Assembly (NCBI GenBank): GCA_947494925.1
Contig: CANLWS010000007.1
Coordinates: 1-64,000, forward strand
DNA from: an uncultured Alteromonadaceae bacterium
Lineage (GTDB): Bacteria; Pseudomonadota; Gammaproteobacteria; Enterobacterales; Alteromonadaceae
Reading direction: 5' to 3'
DNA: 64,000 bases
In this document: one piece after another, positions 55,972-64,000 of the stretch
How the letters are laid out: every line of letters starts with the position of its first letter
Position numbering within the stretch: the first letter of the stretch is position 1
Notes under the pieces: generated by a model
What the model saw: the letters and a program-made list of their open reading frames with translations, nothing else
Databases searched by the model: none
What the model was told of the DNA's origin: nothing
Position numbers and translations under genes: made by a program

Positions 55972-57975
55972 ATGCTGGCTGAATTAGGTAATTTCGCACT
56001 TGTTATAGCGTTGATGATGTCCATGCTATTGGCTATCTACCCAATGTGGGGGGCATACAAAAATCACGCACAGATGATGGCTTTAGCCAAACCTTTGGCA
56101 ATTGGACTGTTTGTTTTCACACTCTTTGCTTATATCGTTTTAACGCGAGCTTTTATCGAAAATGATTTTAGTCTCGCCTATGTGGCGCATCATTCAAATA
56201 GTTTGCTGCCTTGGTATTATCGTGTCACTGCCGTTTGGGGCGGACATGAGGGTTCCTTCCTATTGTGGGTGTTAATATTCTCACTCTGGACAGTTGCTGT
56301 TGCGCTATTCAGCCGTGCTATTCCTATCCAAATGGTGGCCAGAGTACTGGCGGTACTCGGTTTGGTTGCTATGGGCTTTTACCTATTTATCCTACTCGCT
56401 TCGAATCCGTTTGATCGCTTGTTACCTTTTTATCCTGTAGATGGACGTGACCTGAATCCATTGCTTCAAGATTTTGGCATGATTATTCATCCTCCGATGC
56501 TGTATATGGGATATGTGGGGTTTTCGGTTGCCTTTGCGTTTGCAATTGCTGCGCTTATTTCCGGAAAGCTTGATTCAACCTGGGCGAGATGGTCACGACC
56601 CTGGACAATAGCTGCATGGTGTTTTCTCACCGTAGGTATTGCATTAGGTTCATGGTGGGCATATTACGAACTCGGTTGGGGTGGATGGTGGTTCTGGGAT
56701 CCGTCAGAGAATGCCGCATTTATGCCTTGGTTGGTGGGTACCGCGCTGATGCATAGCTTGGCGGTCACGGAAAAACGTAAAGTGTTTAAATCCTGGACCG
56801 TATTACTCGCCATTTCTGCATTCTCCATGAGTTTGCTGGGAACCTTTCTTATCCGTTCAGGTATTTTGGTGTCTGTGCATGCATTTGCAACTGATCCCAC
56901 CAGGGGCCTATTTATCTTGGGTATATTGGCTGTCACAGTTGGTGGCTCCTTGCTTTTGTACGCTTTGCGAGCGCCACAATTAAAGAGTACGGGTCGTTAT
57001 GAACTGTTCTCCCGTGAAGTCCTGCTTATCGGCAACAATGTGTTGCTGACCGCCGCAACGATAGTGGTCTTCCTCGGTACACTTTTACCATTGGTACACA
57101 AAGAGCTGGGGTTAGGGTCAATATCAATCGGCGCTCCATTTTTTAATCAGATGTTCGTCTTTCTGATCGTTCCCTTTGTATTTTTAATGGGACTTGGTCC
57201 CTTGTCCAGATGGAAAAGACAGTCTCCGACCGCATTGGTCAGGCAATTGTTAATTGCGTTTGGGATCAGTTTAAGTGCAGCAGTTCTGGTTATTTTTAGT
57301 TATGACCAGGCAGCCTACATGGCGGCATTGGGAATGACATTAAGCTTTTGGATTCTGCTAACAACTTTGCAAGAAGTGATGCAACGAATAGAAGGCAACA
57401 AAGGTGAATTATCCGTTGTAGCAAAATTGCGCGCTTTAACGCCGAGTCATTGGGGTATGGTGCTAGGGCATGTAGGCTTTGCAGTCACTTTGATCGGAAT
57501 TACCTTGGTCAGCAATTATGAGCAGGAAAGCGATGTTCGTATGAGTACAGGAGACAGTATTAATATTGGTGGTTACGACTTTGTTTTTAATGGTGTTGAG
57601 GAGTTAAAGGGCCCCAATTATGGTGGTCACGTGGGATTAGTCGATGTCTTTGAAGATGGCGATTTCGTCTCTGCTTTAGCGGCGGAAAAGCGCTTTTATC
57701 CGGTCCAGCGCACAACTATGACAGAAGCGGGGATTGATTCTGGACTAACCAGAGACTTATTTGTTGCCTTAGGTGAACGATTGGACAACGGAGACTGGGC
57801 ACTGCGAATTTATGTGAAACCATTTGTTAACTGGATATGGGCAGGTGCTTTTATCATGGGAATTGGTGGGATATTTTCAATTGCCGACAGACGTTACCGA
57901 ATGGCTAAAGTAGCAAAATTCAAGTCGTTAACGAGTAACGGCAAGACTATTGAGCCAGCTACGGAAGCAAACTAA
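55972..57975 (+). CDS. ccmF: Cytochrome c haem lyase subunit CcmF
   Basis: 667 residues and about 13-15 membrane helices. The WWD domain reads GWGGWWFWDPSENAAFMPWL (about 233-252); conserved histidines appear in WGGHEGSFLLW and IIHPPMLYMGY. It transfers haem from CcmE to apocytochrome. Ends one base into ccmG. Confidence 0.96.
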   Translation: MLAELGNFALVIALMMSMLLAIYPMWGAYKNHAQMMALAKPLAIGLFVFTLFAYIVLTRAFIENDFSLAYVAHHSNSLLPWYYRVTAVWGGHEGSFLLWVLIFSLWTVAVALFSRAIPIQMVARVLAVLGLVAMGFYLFILLASNPFDRLLPFYPVDGRDLNPLLQDFGMIIHPPMLYMGYVGFSVAFAFAIAALISGKLDSTWARWSRPWTIAAWCFLTVGIALGSWWAYYELGWGGWWFWDPSENAAFMPWLVGTALMHSLAVTEKRKVFKSWTVLLAISAFSMSLLGTFLIRSGILVSVHAFATDPTRGLFILGILAVTVGGSLLLYALRAPQLKSTGRYELFSREVLLIGNNVLLTAATIVVFLGTLLPLVHKELGLGSISIGAPFFNQMFVFLIVPFVFLMGLGPLSRWKRQSPTALVRQLLIAFGISLSAAVLVIFSYDQAAYMAALGMTLSFWILLTTLQEVMQRIEGNKGELSVVAKLRALTPSHWGMVLGHVGFAVTLIGITLVSNYEQESDVRMSTGDSINIGGYDFVFNGVEELKGPNYGGHVGLVDVFEDGDFVSALAAEKRFYPVQRTTMTEAGIDSGLTRDLFVALGERLDNGDWALRIYVKPFVNWIWAGAFIMGIGGIFSIADRRYRMAKVAKFKSLTSNGKTIEPATEAN

Positions 57976-58547
57976 TGAAAAAAGTACTGATTTTTTTGCT
58001 TCCGTTGGGATTTTTTGTACTGGTGGCGCTTTTTTTATTTCAAGGCTTGTTCTCAGATCCCCGAGCCAGGGATTCAAGCTTGGTGAATAAACCATTACCT
58101 GATTTCAACTTGCCTGACCTAATGCAACCTCAAGTGGAATATACGCCAGAGGTATTTAAAGGGCAGGTTTCCTTGCTGAATGTTTGGGGAGTGTGGTGCA
58201 TTACCTGTGCGATTGAATTGCCGTATCTGACTGAGTTAAGTGACAACGGGGTTAGGATCGTAGGCTTGTATTATGATCAGGATACGGATCCGGATTTTGG
58301 TACAAAGACTGTCGGTACGATACAGCAAGAAGTGAATGCCAAACTAGGTCAACTAGGAAATCCCTATGCGTTCAATATATTTGATACCTATAGAGACTAC
58401 TCCCTTGATCTTGGAGTAACCGGAGCCCCTGAAACCTTTCTCATCGATAAAAAAGGTGTGATTCGGATGCATCACATTGGCGATGTAAATCCTCGGGTTT
58501 GGAAAAACAAGATTGGCCCGGTTTACCAGAGGTTGATGTCGGAATGA
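57975..58547 (+). CDS. ccmG: Thiol:disulfide oxidoreductase CcmG (DsbE)
   Basis: 190 residues. One N-terminal membrane anchor and a periplasmic thioredoxin fold with active site WGVWCITC, then GVTGAPETFLIDKKGVI. It keeps apocytochrome cysteines reduced. The ccmH gene begins within its stop (ATGA). Confidence 0.93.
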   Translation: MKKVLIFLLPLGFFVLVALFLFQGLFSDPRARDSSLVNKPLPDFNLPDLMQPQVEYTPEVFKGQVSLLNVWGVWCITCAIELPYLTELSDNGVRIVGLYYDQDTDPDFGTKTVGTIQQEVNAKLGQLGNPYAFNIFDTYRDYSLDLGVTGAPETFLIDKKGVIRMHHIGDVNPRVWKNKIGPVYQRLMSE

Positions 58548-58987
58548 AACGATTTTTGATATGTGTTGCACTAATCCTCGCGGCCTCTTCTTTCACCCAT
58601 GCAAGTGAGGAGAAATATCAATTTGAAGACCCTGCCAAACGAGAGCTCTTTTTGGAGCTAACCCAGGAGCTGCGCTGTCCCATGTGTCAGAATCAGAATA
58701 TTGCTGATTCTGATGCGATGATTGCAAATGACTTGCGACGCAAGGTCTACCAACTGCTCAAACAAGGCAAAAGTAGAGAGGAAGTGGTGGTTTATATGAA
58801 GTCGCGATATGGCGATTTTGTTTCTTATAAACCGCCGGTCACACCAGCCACTTTATGGCTCTGGCTATTGCCGGTTATATTTGTGCTGGGCGCAGTGGTC
58901 TTTATTGTTCAGTCTCGCAAAAAAGCAGCCGTTAAAGCGGATCCTGAGGCATTGGCTAAAGCTGAAGTATTATTGGAGAAAGATTAA
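58544..58987 (+). CDS. ccmH: Cytochrome c maturation protein CcmH
   Basis: 147 residues from ATG 58544. Signal peptide MKRFLICVALILAASSFTHA and redox motif LRCPMCQNQNIADSDA, a C-terminal membrane helix (about 105-125). This is the short CcmH, separate from CcmI. An earlier start at 58499 is rejected because it lacks the signal peptide and overlaps ccmG. Confidence 0.94.
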   Translation: MKRFLICVALILAASSFTHASEEKYQFEDPAKRELFLELTQELRCPMCQNQNIADSDAMIANDLRRKVYQLLKQGKSREEVVVYMKSRYGDFVSYKPPVTPATLWLWLLPVIFVLGAVVFIVQSRKKAAVKADPEALAKAEVLLEKD

Positions 58988-60201
58988 TGGAATATTATTG
59001 GCCTGGCGTGGCTCTATTAGTATTAGTCGCGTTGAGTTTTATCTTGCTTCCATGGTTTTTTTCCAGGAACAGACATCAACAGGACGTGCTGAGCAACACC
59101 CAGGTAGTAAGACAACGATTGCAAGAACTTGAGAGGGAGCGAACTGAAGGTCTTTTGACTGCCGAAGATAAAGCAACATCGGAAAAAGAGCTCAAGCTTG
59201 CGCTGGTTGATGAGGTAGGCGAAACCAAACAGGAATCTAGCAGTGCAAAGATTCCTCTTATTGTGGGTGGGCTACTCACGCTAGTACTCGGAGGGTTTAT
59301 TTTTCAGCATGCTAATCAGGTGGAACAATTACATCGTTGGGATGCATCTATGGAGAATATCTCTGAACTGGCACAGCGCATTGTAATCGAAGGTGACACC
59401 AGTGTAGGACGCACAGAGTTGGAAGACTTTGCGCTTGCAATCAGAACCAAGTTGATTGAGAAGCCTGATGATGTGACAGGTTGGTTGTTGCTAGGGCGAT
59501 TATATTCATCGCTTAATCAGGCGGAAAGTGCATTGCACGCATTTGAGCAAGGCTATTTGTTGGAACCCGATCATAGAGGACTATTAAATAGCTATGGTCA
59601 AACTTTGGTAATGACCGGGCAGGAGTCCTTCATGCGACAGGGTGAGAGCCTGTTGCTTAGATTGCTTCAGCTCGATCCCACCAATGCTGACGCCTTGGGC
59701 TTGTTGGCTGTTACTTCTACACAGTTAGGGGAAAACGAAGTTGCAATTGCCCGTTGGACGCAACTTAAAGAACTTATGCCAGAAGGTGAACCTATGCGGG
59801 CGGAGGTGGACAAACGTATTGCTAGCCTCTCAGGTAGTAAAATACAAAGTACTAGCGTTTCGATTAGAGTTGCACTAGCGGAAGAGTTGAAAGAAAAATT
59901 ACCCAAAGACGGGTATTTGTTTGTATTTGCGCAAGATGCAAATGGTGAGGTCCGGATGCCGGCAGCTGTAGTCAAAAGCAAGTTGGCTGACCTACCCGTT
60001 ACTATCACTTTGTCAGATGCAAATGCGATGATGCCGACCTACAAATTGTCACAACTCACTGAAACGCGGCTAGTTGCGCGAATTTCAGAGGACGAAAACG
60101 TTGCCCAGCATGCAGGTGAATTGCAAGGTGAAATCGTTGTGACTCTTTTAAAAGGGCGCAACCTCGAAGAAAATATCACTATTAATAAGGAGCTAATGTG
60201 A
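58987..60201 (+). CDS. ccmI: Cytochrome c maturation protein CcmI (TPR)
   Basis: 404 residues. Two membrane helices (about 4-22 and 91-108) enclose a cytoplasmic loop with DVLSNTQVVRQRLQELERER. A periplasmic TPR domain follows (about 135-270: WLLLGRLYSSLNQAESALHAFEQGYLLEPDH), then a beta-rich C-terminal domain. It chaperones apocytochrome c to the ligase. Its last codons overlap mlaA. Confidence 0.9.
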   Translation: MEYYWPGVALLVLVALSFILLPWFFSRNRHQQDVLSNTQVVRQRLQELERERTEGLLTAEDKATSEKELKLALVDEVGETKQESSSAKIPLIVGGLLTLVLGGFIFQHANQVEQLHRWDASMENISELAQRIVIEGDTSVGRTELEDFALAIRTKLIEKPDDVTGWLLLGRLYSSLNQAESALHAFEQGYLLEPDHRGLLNSYGQTLVMTGQESFMRQGESLLLRLLQLDPTNADALGLLAVTSTQLGENEVAIARWTQLKELMPEGEPMRAEVDKRIASLSGSKIQSTSVSIRVALAEELKEKLPKDGYLFVFAQDANGEVRMPAAVVKSKLADLPVTITLSDANAMMPTYKLSQLTETRLVARISEDENVAQHAGELQGEIVVTLLKGRNLEENITINKELM

Positions 60202-61022
60202 ATTATCGCTATTTGGCAGTTTTATTCTTAACTTTGCTGATGCTTGGTGGTTGTGCATCTCGGCAAGCTACAGAAGAACAAGCGGCGCAACAGGAATCCA
60301 ACTATCAGGACCCTCGGGATCCGTTTGAGTCGGTGAATCGAGAGATTTGGGACTTTAACTATGATGTCTTGGACGCATACCTGCTCCGTCCACTAACTGT
60401 CGCCTATGTAGATTATATGCCTGGGTTTGCGCGCACCGGATTGTACAATATGGCACTTAATCTGGAAGAACCTTCAAATACCGTCAATAACCTATTGCAA
60501 GGTAAGATAGACGGTATGTTTGTTAGTCTTGGCCGGTTTGTTATCAATTCAACAATTGGTTTACTCGGTACCATCGATGTCGCCACAAAACTGGGGCTAG
60601 AGCGCGAAGAAGAAGAGTTTGGTGAGGTCTTAGGTAAATGGGGAGTGGATACCGGTCCTTATCTGATGTTGCCGGCACTCGGACCTAACGATATCCGATC
60701 GGGCGCAGGTGATATTGTCGATACTGCATATTTTCCTCTTGCAGATCTGAATTTTTATGTAGGTTTTTTGCGCGCGGGTATTAAAGCAATTGAAGCTCGA
60801 GCCACGTTGATGGAACAAGAGCGGCTGCTTGAGCAGTCTCTTGATCAATATGGCTTTGTCAAAAATGCTTATTTCCAGAATCTGGAGTTCAAAGTAAACG
60901 ATGGGCAAAGCAGCGACGATGAGCTGGAAGACGAATTTGACGATTTCGAAGATTTTGAGGATGATTTCGAGGAATTTGACGACAGTTTAGAAGACACGGA
61001 AGAGCAAAACGAACCTAGATAA
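60198..61022 (+). CDS. mlaA: MlaA (VacJ), outer-membrane phospholipid-asymmetry lipoprotein
   Basis: 274 residues from GTG 60198, a GTGA overlap with ccmI. The lipobox is LMLGGC (C19). The family body runs DPRDPFESVNREIWDFNYDVLDAYLLRPLTVAYVDYMP, then FVINSTIGLLGTIDVA and GPYLMLPALGPND. MlaA removes phospholipid from the outer leaflet and passes it to MlaC. The C-terminal 39 residues (236-274) are almost entirely Asp/Glu/Phe, an acidic tail not seen in E. coli MlaA. The other mla genes are elsewhere. Confidence 0.93.
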   Translation: MNYRYLAVLFLTLLMLGGCASRQATEEQAAQQESNYQDPRDPFESVNREIWDFNYDVLDAYLLRPLTVAYVDYMPGFARTGLYNMALNLEEPSNTVNNLLQGKIDGMFVSLGRFVINSTIGLLGTIDVATKLGLEREEEEFGEVLGKWGVDTGPYLMLPALGPNDIRSGAGDIVDTAYFPLADLNFYVGFLRAGIKAIEARATLMEQERLLEQSLDQYGFVKNAYFQNLEFKVNDGQSSDDELEDEFDDFEDFEDDFEEFDDSLEDTEEQNEPR

Positions 61023-61061
61023 CCTGATGTTTGTATAAGAACAAACTCATCGACCGAAACT

Positions 61062-61094
61062 AAAAAGCGCTGCATTTATAGGCAGCGCTTTTTT
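61062..61094 (+). terminator. Intrinsic terminator of the ccm-mlaA operon
   Basis: AAAAAGCGCTGC and GCAGCGCTTTTTT pair around an 8-nt loop, 40 bp after mlaA and ahead of convergent galE. Confidence 0.92.
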
Positions 61095-61129
61095 ATTTTT
61101 TGTAAGCAATCCTGTAGGACCTTTTCTCG

Positions 61130-62143
61130 TTAATATCCTTCAGGGTTATTCGCCTGCCAATTCCAGGAGTCCCGACACATCTCCGCCAGGCCTTTCTCAG
61201 CTTTCCAGTTCAGCCCATCTTGTGCAAGATTAGGATCTGCGTAACAGGCTGCTACGTCGCCGTCCCTGCGTGGCACTATCTGATATGGAATGGCTTTGCC
61301 GCTTTGTTTTTCAAACTCTTTTACCATGTCCAGTACACTGTAGCCTTGGCCGGTTCCCAGGTTAAAGGTCACTAATCCTGGACTTTCAGACAGTTTTTCC
61401 AGAGCCTTCAGGTGTCCGTTAGCCAGGTCTTCAACATGAATATAATCTCTGACGCCTGTCCCGTCCGGAGTGTCGTAGTCGTCACCAAACACTGCCAATT
61501 TTTCTCGTTTTCCAGTGGCGACCTGAGTTATAAATGGCATAAGGTTATTTGGAATTCCATTGGGATCTTCGCCAATTTTCCCTGATGGATGTGCGCCAGC
61601 TGGGTTAAAGTAGCGCAATAAGGCAACGTTCCAGTCTGGATCGGATTTGTGCAGGTCCCGTAAAATTAATTCCACCATCAGTTTTGACTGTCCATATGGA
61701 TTGGTGGGTTGCCCCGTGGGCATATTTTCATGCAGCGGCAAGGAAACAGGATCACCGTAGACTGTCGCAGAGGAGCTAAACACCAGATTTTTAACATTGT
61801 GTTTTTGCATGACTTCACATAACACTATAGTTCCGTACACATTGTTCTGGTAATACATAAGTGGTTTGGCAACAGATTCGCCTACCGCTTTCAAACCAGC
61901 AAAATGAATAACAGCGTCGATTTTGTGCTGTTGAAAAATACTGTCTAAGGCGTGTTCATCGCGAATATCTGCTTCAACAAAAGTAACTGATTTTCCAGTA
62001 ATCTCGCTAACTCTGCTAAGTGATTCCCGTGACGCATTGCACAAGTTATCAACCACAATAACCTGCTGGTTATTCTCAAGTAACTGCAATACCGTATGAC
62101 TTCCAATGTAACCTGCACCACCTGTTACCAAAATATTCTGCAT
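61130..62143 (-). CDS. galE: UDP-glucose 4-epimerase
   Basis: 337 residues. NAD-binding [10 protein letters not shown] at the N-terminus, catalytic SSSATVYG and Y-x3-K in [11 protein letters not shown], then RYFNPAGAH. Interconverts UDP-glucose and UDP-galactose for surface polysaccharide. No other gal gene is near. It is 2 bp after the small membrane protein gene. Confidence 0.95.
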   Translation of the reverse strand: MQNILVTGGAGYIGSHTVLQLLENNQQVIVVDNLCNASRESLSRVSEITGKSVTFVEADIRDEHALDSIFQQHKIDAVIHFAGLKAVGESVAKPLMYYQNNVYGTIVLCEVMQKHNVKNLVFSSSATVYGDPVSLPLHENMPTGQPTNPYGQSKLMVELILRDLHKSDPDWNVALLRYFNPAGAHPSGKIGEDPNGIPNNLMPFITQVATGKREKLAVFGDDYDTPDGTGVRDYIHVEDLANGHLKALEKLSESPGLVTFNLGTGQGYSVLDMVKEFEKQSGKAIPYQIVPRRDGDVAACYADPNLAQDGLNWKAEKGLAEMCRDSWNWQANNPEGY

Positions 62144-62145
62144 CT

Positions 62146-62448
62146 CTAATCATCTCCAAGTTCTGGGTTTTCCGGAACGTATTTAGCACTTAGGCTGTAT
62201 TGAAAAGGTTTTAACACGAAAGGGTAAGCTAAGATAACCAAGGCTGCCCATAACAGCGCATACCAGTCCTGGCCAGCCCTTAGAATTAGAACAAAAACCG
62301 GTACCAGTATCAGCAGTTTACAAATATTCAGCAGTAACTTCTCAGGCGCGGTTAATTTACCCTCAGCCTTACGCAATATTTGAATGCGCTGCGACATCGT
62401 TAGATGTTTAAGTTGTGGAATTTGTCGTGTAGAAAAATAAAATTTCAT
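62146..62448 (-). CDS. Small membrane protein of unknown function
   Basis: 100 residues. An N-terminal basic, amphipathic stretch ([31 protein letters not shown]) is followed by two membrane helices (about 42-58 and 64-81). No function is recognised. It lies directly upstream of galE, 2 bp apart, so they share a transcript. Confidence 0.72.
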   Translation of the reverse strand: MKFYFSTRQIPQLKHLTMSQRIQILRKAEGKLTAPEKLLLNICKLLILVPVFVLILRAGQDWYALLWAALVILAYPFVLKPFQYSLSAKYVPENPELGDD

Positions 62449-62495
62449 TCTTTCCTGTTTTCAAATAGCGACAAAGAATTGCCTTTATCAACACT

Positions 62496-62529
62496 ATACA
62501 AAAACGCCCAACAAATGTCGGGCGTTATT
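62496..62529 (-). terminator. Intrinsic terminator of the POT transporter gene
   Basis: AACGCCC and GGGCGTT pair around AACAAATGTC with a TTTTTG run on the minus strand; about 30 bp beyond the transporter stop. Confidence 0.85.
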
Positions 62530-62560
62530 TTAATTTATAATATTTATTATATAAACTATT

Positions 62561-64000
62561 TTATGCAAGTACTTTAGACCCAGGTTGTTGATCTTCTGCA
62601 GTATCTTCTTTTTCAGCAGGAAGCTTTTCCCAAATTCTGGTTTTTAATGTAAATAAAGCGATAACAATTCCTATGGCGATGGTAAACAAGCTGATTTGTA
62701 AGTAAAGATTCGGCATCTCAGCTACATTTTCAGGATCGAAGTTGCCCGCCAACAGACCTGCAACTATATTCCCGATAGAGTAGGTCAATACAAACACGCC
62801 CATCATTTGTCCTGCAAATCGCTTCGGAGAAAGCTTACTTACCGCACTTAATGCTACTGGGCTCAAGCAAAGTTCACCAACAGTATGCAAAAAGTATGTA
62901 GCAACTAACCAATAGGGAGCGACTTTCATACCACTCGCGGCCAATTGGGCTGCAAAAAACATCACAATAAAACCGCTTGCCATAATAACAAGTCCGACGG
63001 CACATTTAATACCGTAAGAGGGGGTTATCATGCGCTTTGCGAGGTTTATCCAAAGTGCAGCGATAAAGGGAGAAAGCAGCACGATGAACCAGGAATTCAA
63101 TGATTGTAACCAACCTGTTGGGATCTCGAATGTCCCAACAATTCGATCTGTGTAATCTCTGCCGAATAAATTCAGTGACGATCCGGCCTGTTCAAAACCA
63201 GCCCAAAAGAAAATGGAAGCAAGACATACTAAGAACAATGCGCCAATACGTCGCTTTTCGTTTCCGGTCAGATTGCCCAGGAAGAAAACTGCGGCATAAT
63301 AAAGTAGGAAAACGGTTGTAATGGCAACAACAGTATATTGGGCGACGACAACTGGATTCATAGTCATAATGCCGCTAACCATCAGGTAAGTAATAATTGC
63401 GACGCACGCCAGGAAAGCGCCAATTATCGTCCAGCTTAGCTTGGCTGCTTGTGGTGATAGATGAACAGTTGGTTCTGCTCCAGCACCATCCAGTTTATGC
63501 AGTGTCAGGCGATACAGTATCAGTCCTAAACCCATGCCAACTGCCGCCGCACCAAATGCCCAGTGGTAGCCTGCTTCAACTTGTAGCCACCCGCAAATAC
63601 CGTAGCCTATTATGGAGCCAATATTAATACCCATATAGTAAATGGTATATCCACTATCTCTGCGGTTATCTTCCTGGCTATAAAGTTGACCGACCATTGC
63701 GCCGATATTGGGCTTTAACAGGCCTGTACCGAGCACAACCAGAATCATTCCAATAAAAAATGTCGCATCAGCGGGAATGGCGAGCACAATATGCCCTGCC
63801 ATAATAATGATTCCACCATACCAGACCGCGCGTTGGCCGCCGATAAGTCGGTCAGCAATCCAGCCACCGGGAAGCCCCATGAAATATACAAATCCAGTGT
63901 ACAAACCATAAATCGCAGTAGCGGATGCTACTGTTATTGCTAATCCGCCTTCCTGAATGCTTGCCGTCATAAACAGGACCAGCAACATACGCATGCCGTA
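62561..64000 (-). CDS. POT-family proton-dependent oligopeptide transporter (5' end cut by the window)
   Basis: At least 479 residues of a 12-14-helix major-facilitator protein. The frame is open through the window edge (Y-G before the first ATG at 63994), and the family motif YGMRMLLVLFM shows the true N-terminus is outside. POT signs include LPGGWIADRLIGGQRAVWYGG, GTGLLKPNIGAMVGQLY and the C-terminal FAGFEQAGSSLN-like segment. It imports di- and tripeptides with protons. The C-terminal tail is short and acidic. Confidence 0.92.
   Translation of the reverse strand, partial: YGMRMLLVLFMTASIQEGGLAITVASATAIYGLYTGFVYFMGLPGGWIADRLIGGQRAVWYGGIIIMAGHIVLAIPADATFFIGMILVVLGTGLLKPNIGAMVGQLYSQEDNRRDSGYTIYYMGINIGSIIGYGICGWLQVEAGYHWAFGAAAVGMGLGLILYRLTLHKLDGAGAEPTVHLSPQAAKLSWTIIGAFLACVAIITYLMVSGIMTMNPVVVAQYTVVAITTVFLLYYAAVFFLGNLTGNEKRRIGALFLVCLASIFFWAGFEQAGSSLNLFGRDYTDRIVGTFEIPTGWLQSLNSWFIVLLSPFIAALWINLAKRMITPSYGIKCAVGLVIMASGFIVMFFAAQLAASGMKVAPYWLVATYFLHTVGELCLSPVALSAVSKLSPKRFAGQMMGVFVLTYSIGNIVAGLLAGNFDPENVAEMPNLYLQISLFTIAIGIVIALFTLKTRIWEKLPAEKEDTAEDQQPGSKVLA

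Overview
The window looks like the chromosome of a marine gammaproteobacterium of the Alteromonadales, close to Glaciecola, Paraglaciecola or Aliiglaciecola. The basis is protein character and gene order, not a database search. The yggN-hemW-rdgB neighbourhood, the exeA/gspB pair, the FliK-like/FhlB pair next to a complete ccmABCDEFGHI operon, and several secreted proteins with DUF945, DUF2884, DUF1566 and DUF3718-like features all point to that order.

1-4.8 kb: an accessory island ends at the 3' end of a tRNA-Ile(CAT) gene (4732-4808, minus). It holds the catalytic part of a P2-type phage replication endonuclease (HUH), probably broken at its 5' end. Next comes a tightly coupled three-gene minus-strand cassette: two unrecognised proteins followed by a PD-(D/E)XK-type nuclease. 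An EVE-like/HNH nuclease resembling modification-dependent restriction enzymes follows. This is the best candidate for an undescribed (defence) system in the window.

5-11.7 kb: a DUF945 (YdgA-like) protein; a large secreted LVIVD/Calx-beta/PKD protein with a GlyGly-CTERM tail; and, divergent from it, an MbnP/MbnH 'metallo-mystery pair'. 11.8-15.5 kb is plastic DNA. Two equal 523-bp copies of a DUF3718-like gene with its promoter region flank an orphan Hcp-like gene, a frameshifted sulfotransferase and the tail of an amidohydrolase. Then come a TonB-receptor fragment and 600 bp with no convincing gene.

15.5-24.5 kb: signalling and envelope genes. A LytS-type kinase sits between two LytTR regulators and is followed by lrgA/lrgB. 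After these come a REC-CheC protein, a PAS protein, a DUF1566 lipoprotein and its small partner, and a DUF2884 protein. 24.5-35.3 kb: hemW-rdgB, a periplasmic TonB-domain protein, srmB, a PagL-like deacylase, cca, the type II secretion genes gspA-gspB (GspB carrying an N-terminal DUF3391-like domain), a solute-binding protein, a small membrane protein, and an HD-GYP protein with the same N-terminal domain and an altered HD signature.

35.4-40.3 kb: leuABCD (minus strand) with a leader peptide and attenuator. 40.4-49.4 kb: a secreted carbohydrate-active-like protein, an unknown protein, eno, pyrG and mutS (all minus), then divergent pncC. 49.4-64 kb: recA with a LexA box inside its promoter spacer, the FhlB/FliK-like pair, ccmABCDEFGHI running into mlaA by a GTGA overlap, galE, a small membrane protein, and a POT-family peptide transporter cut by the window edge. 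No CRISPR array, rRNA or intact insertion sequence was seen.
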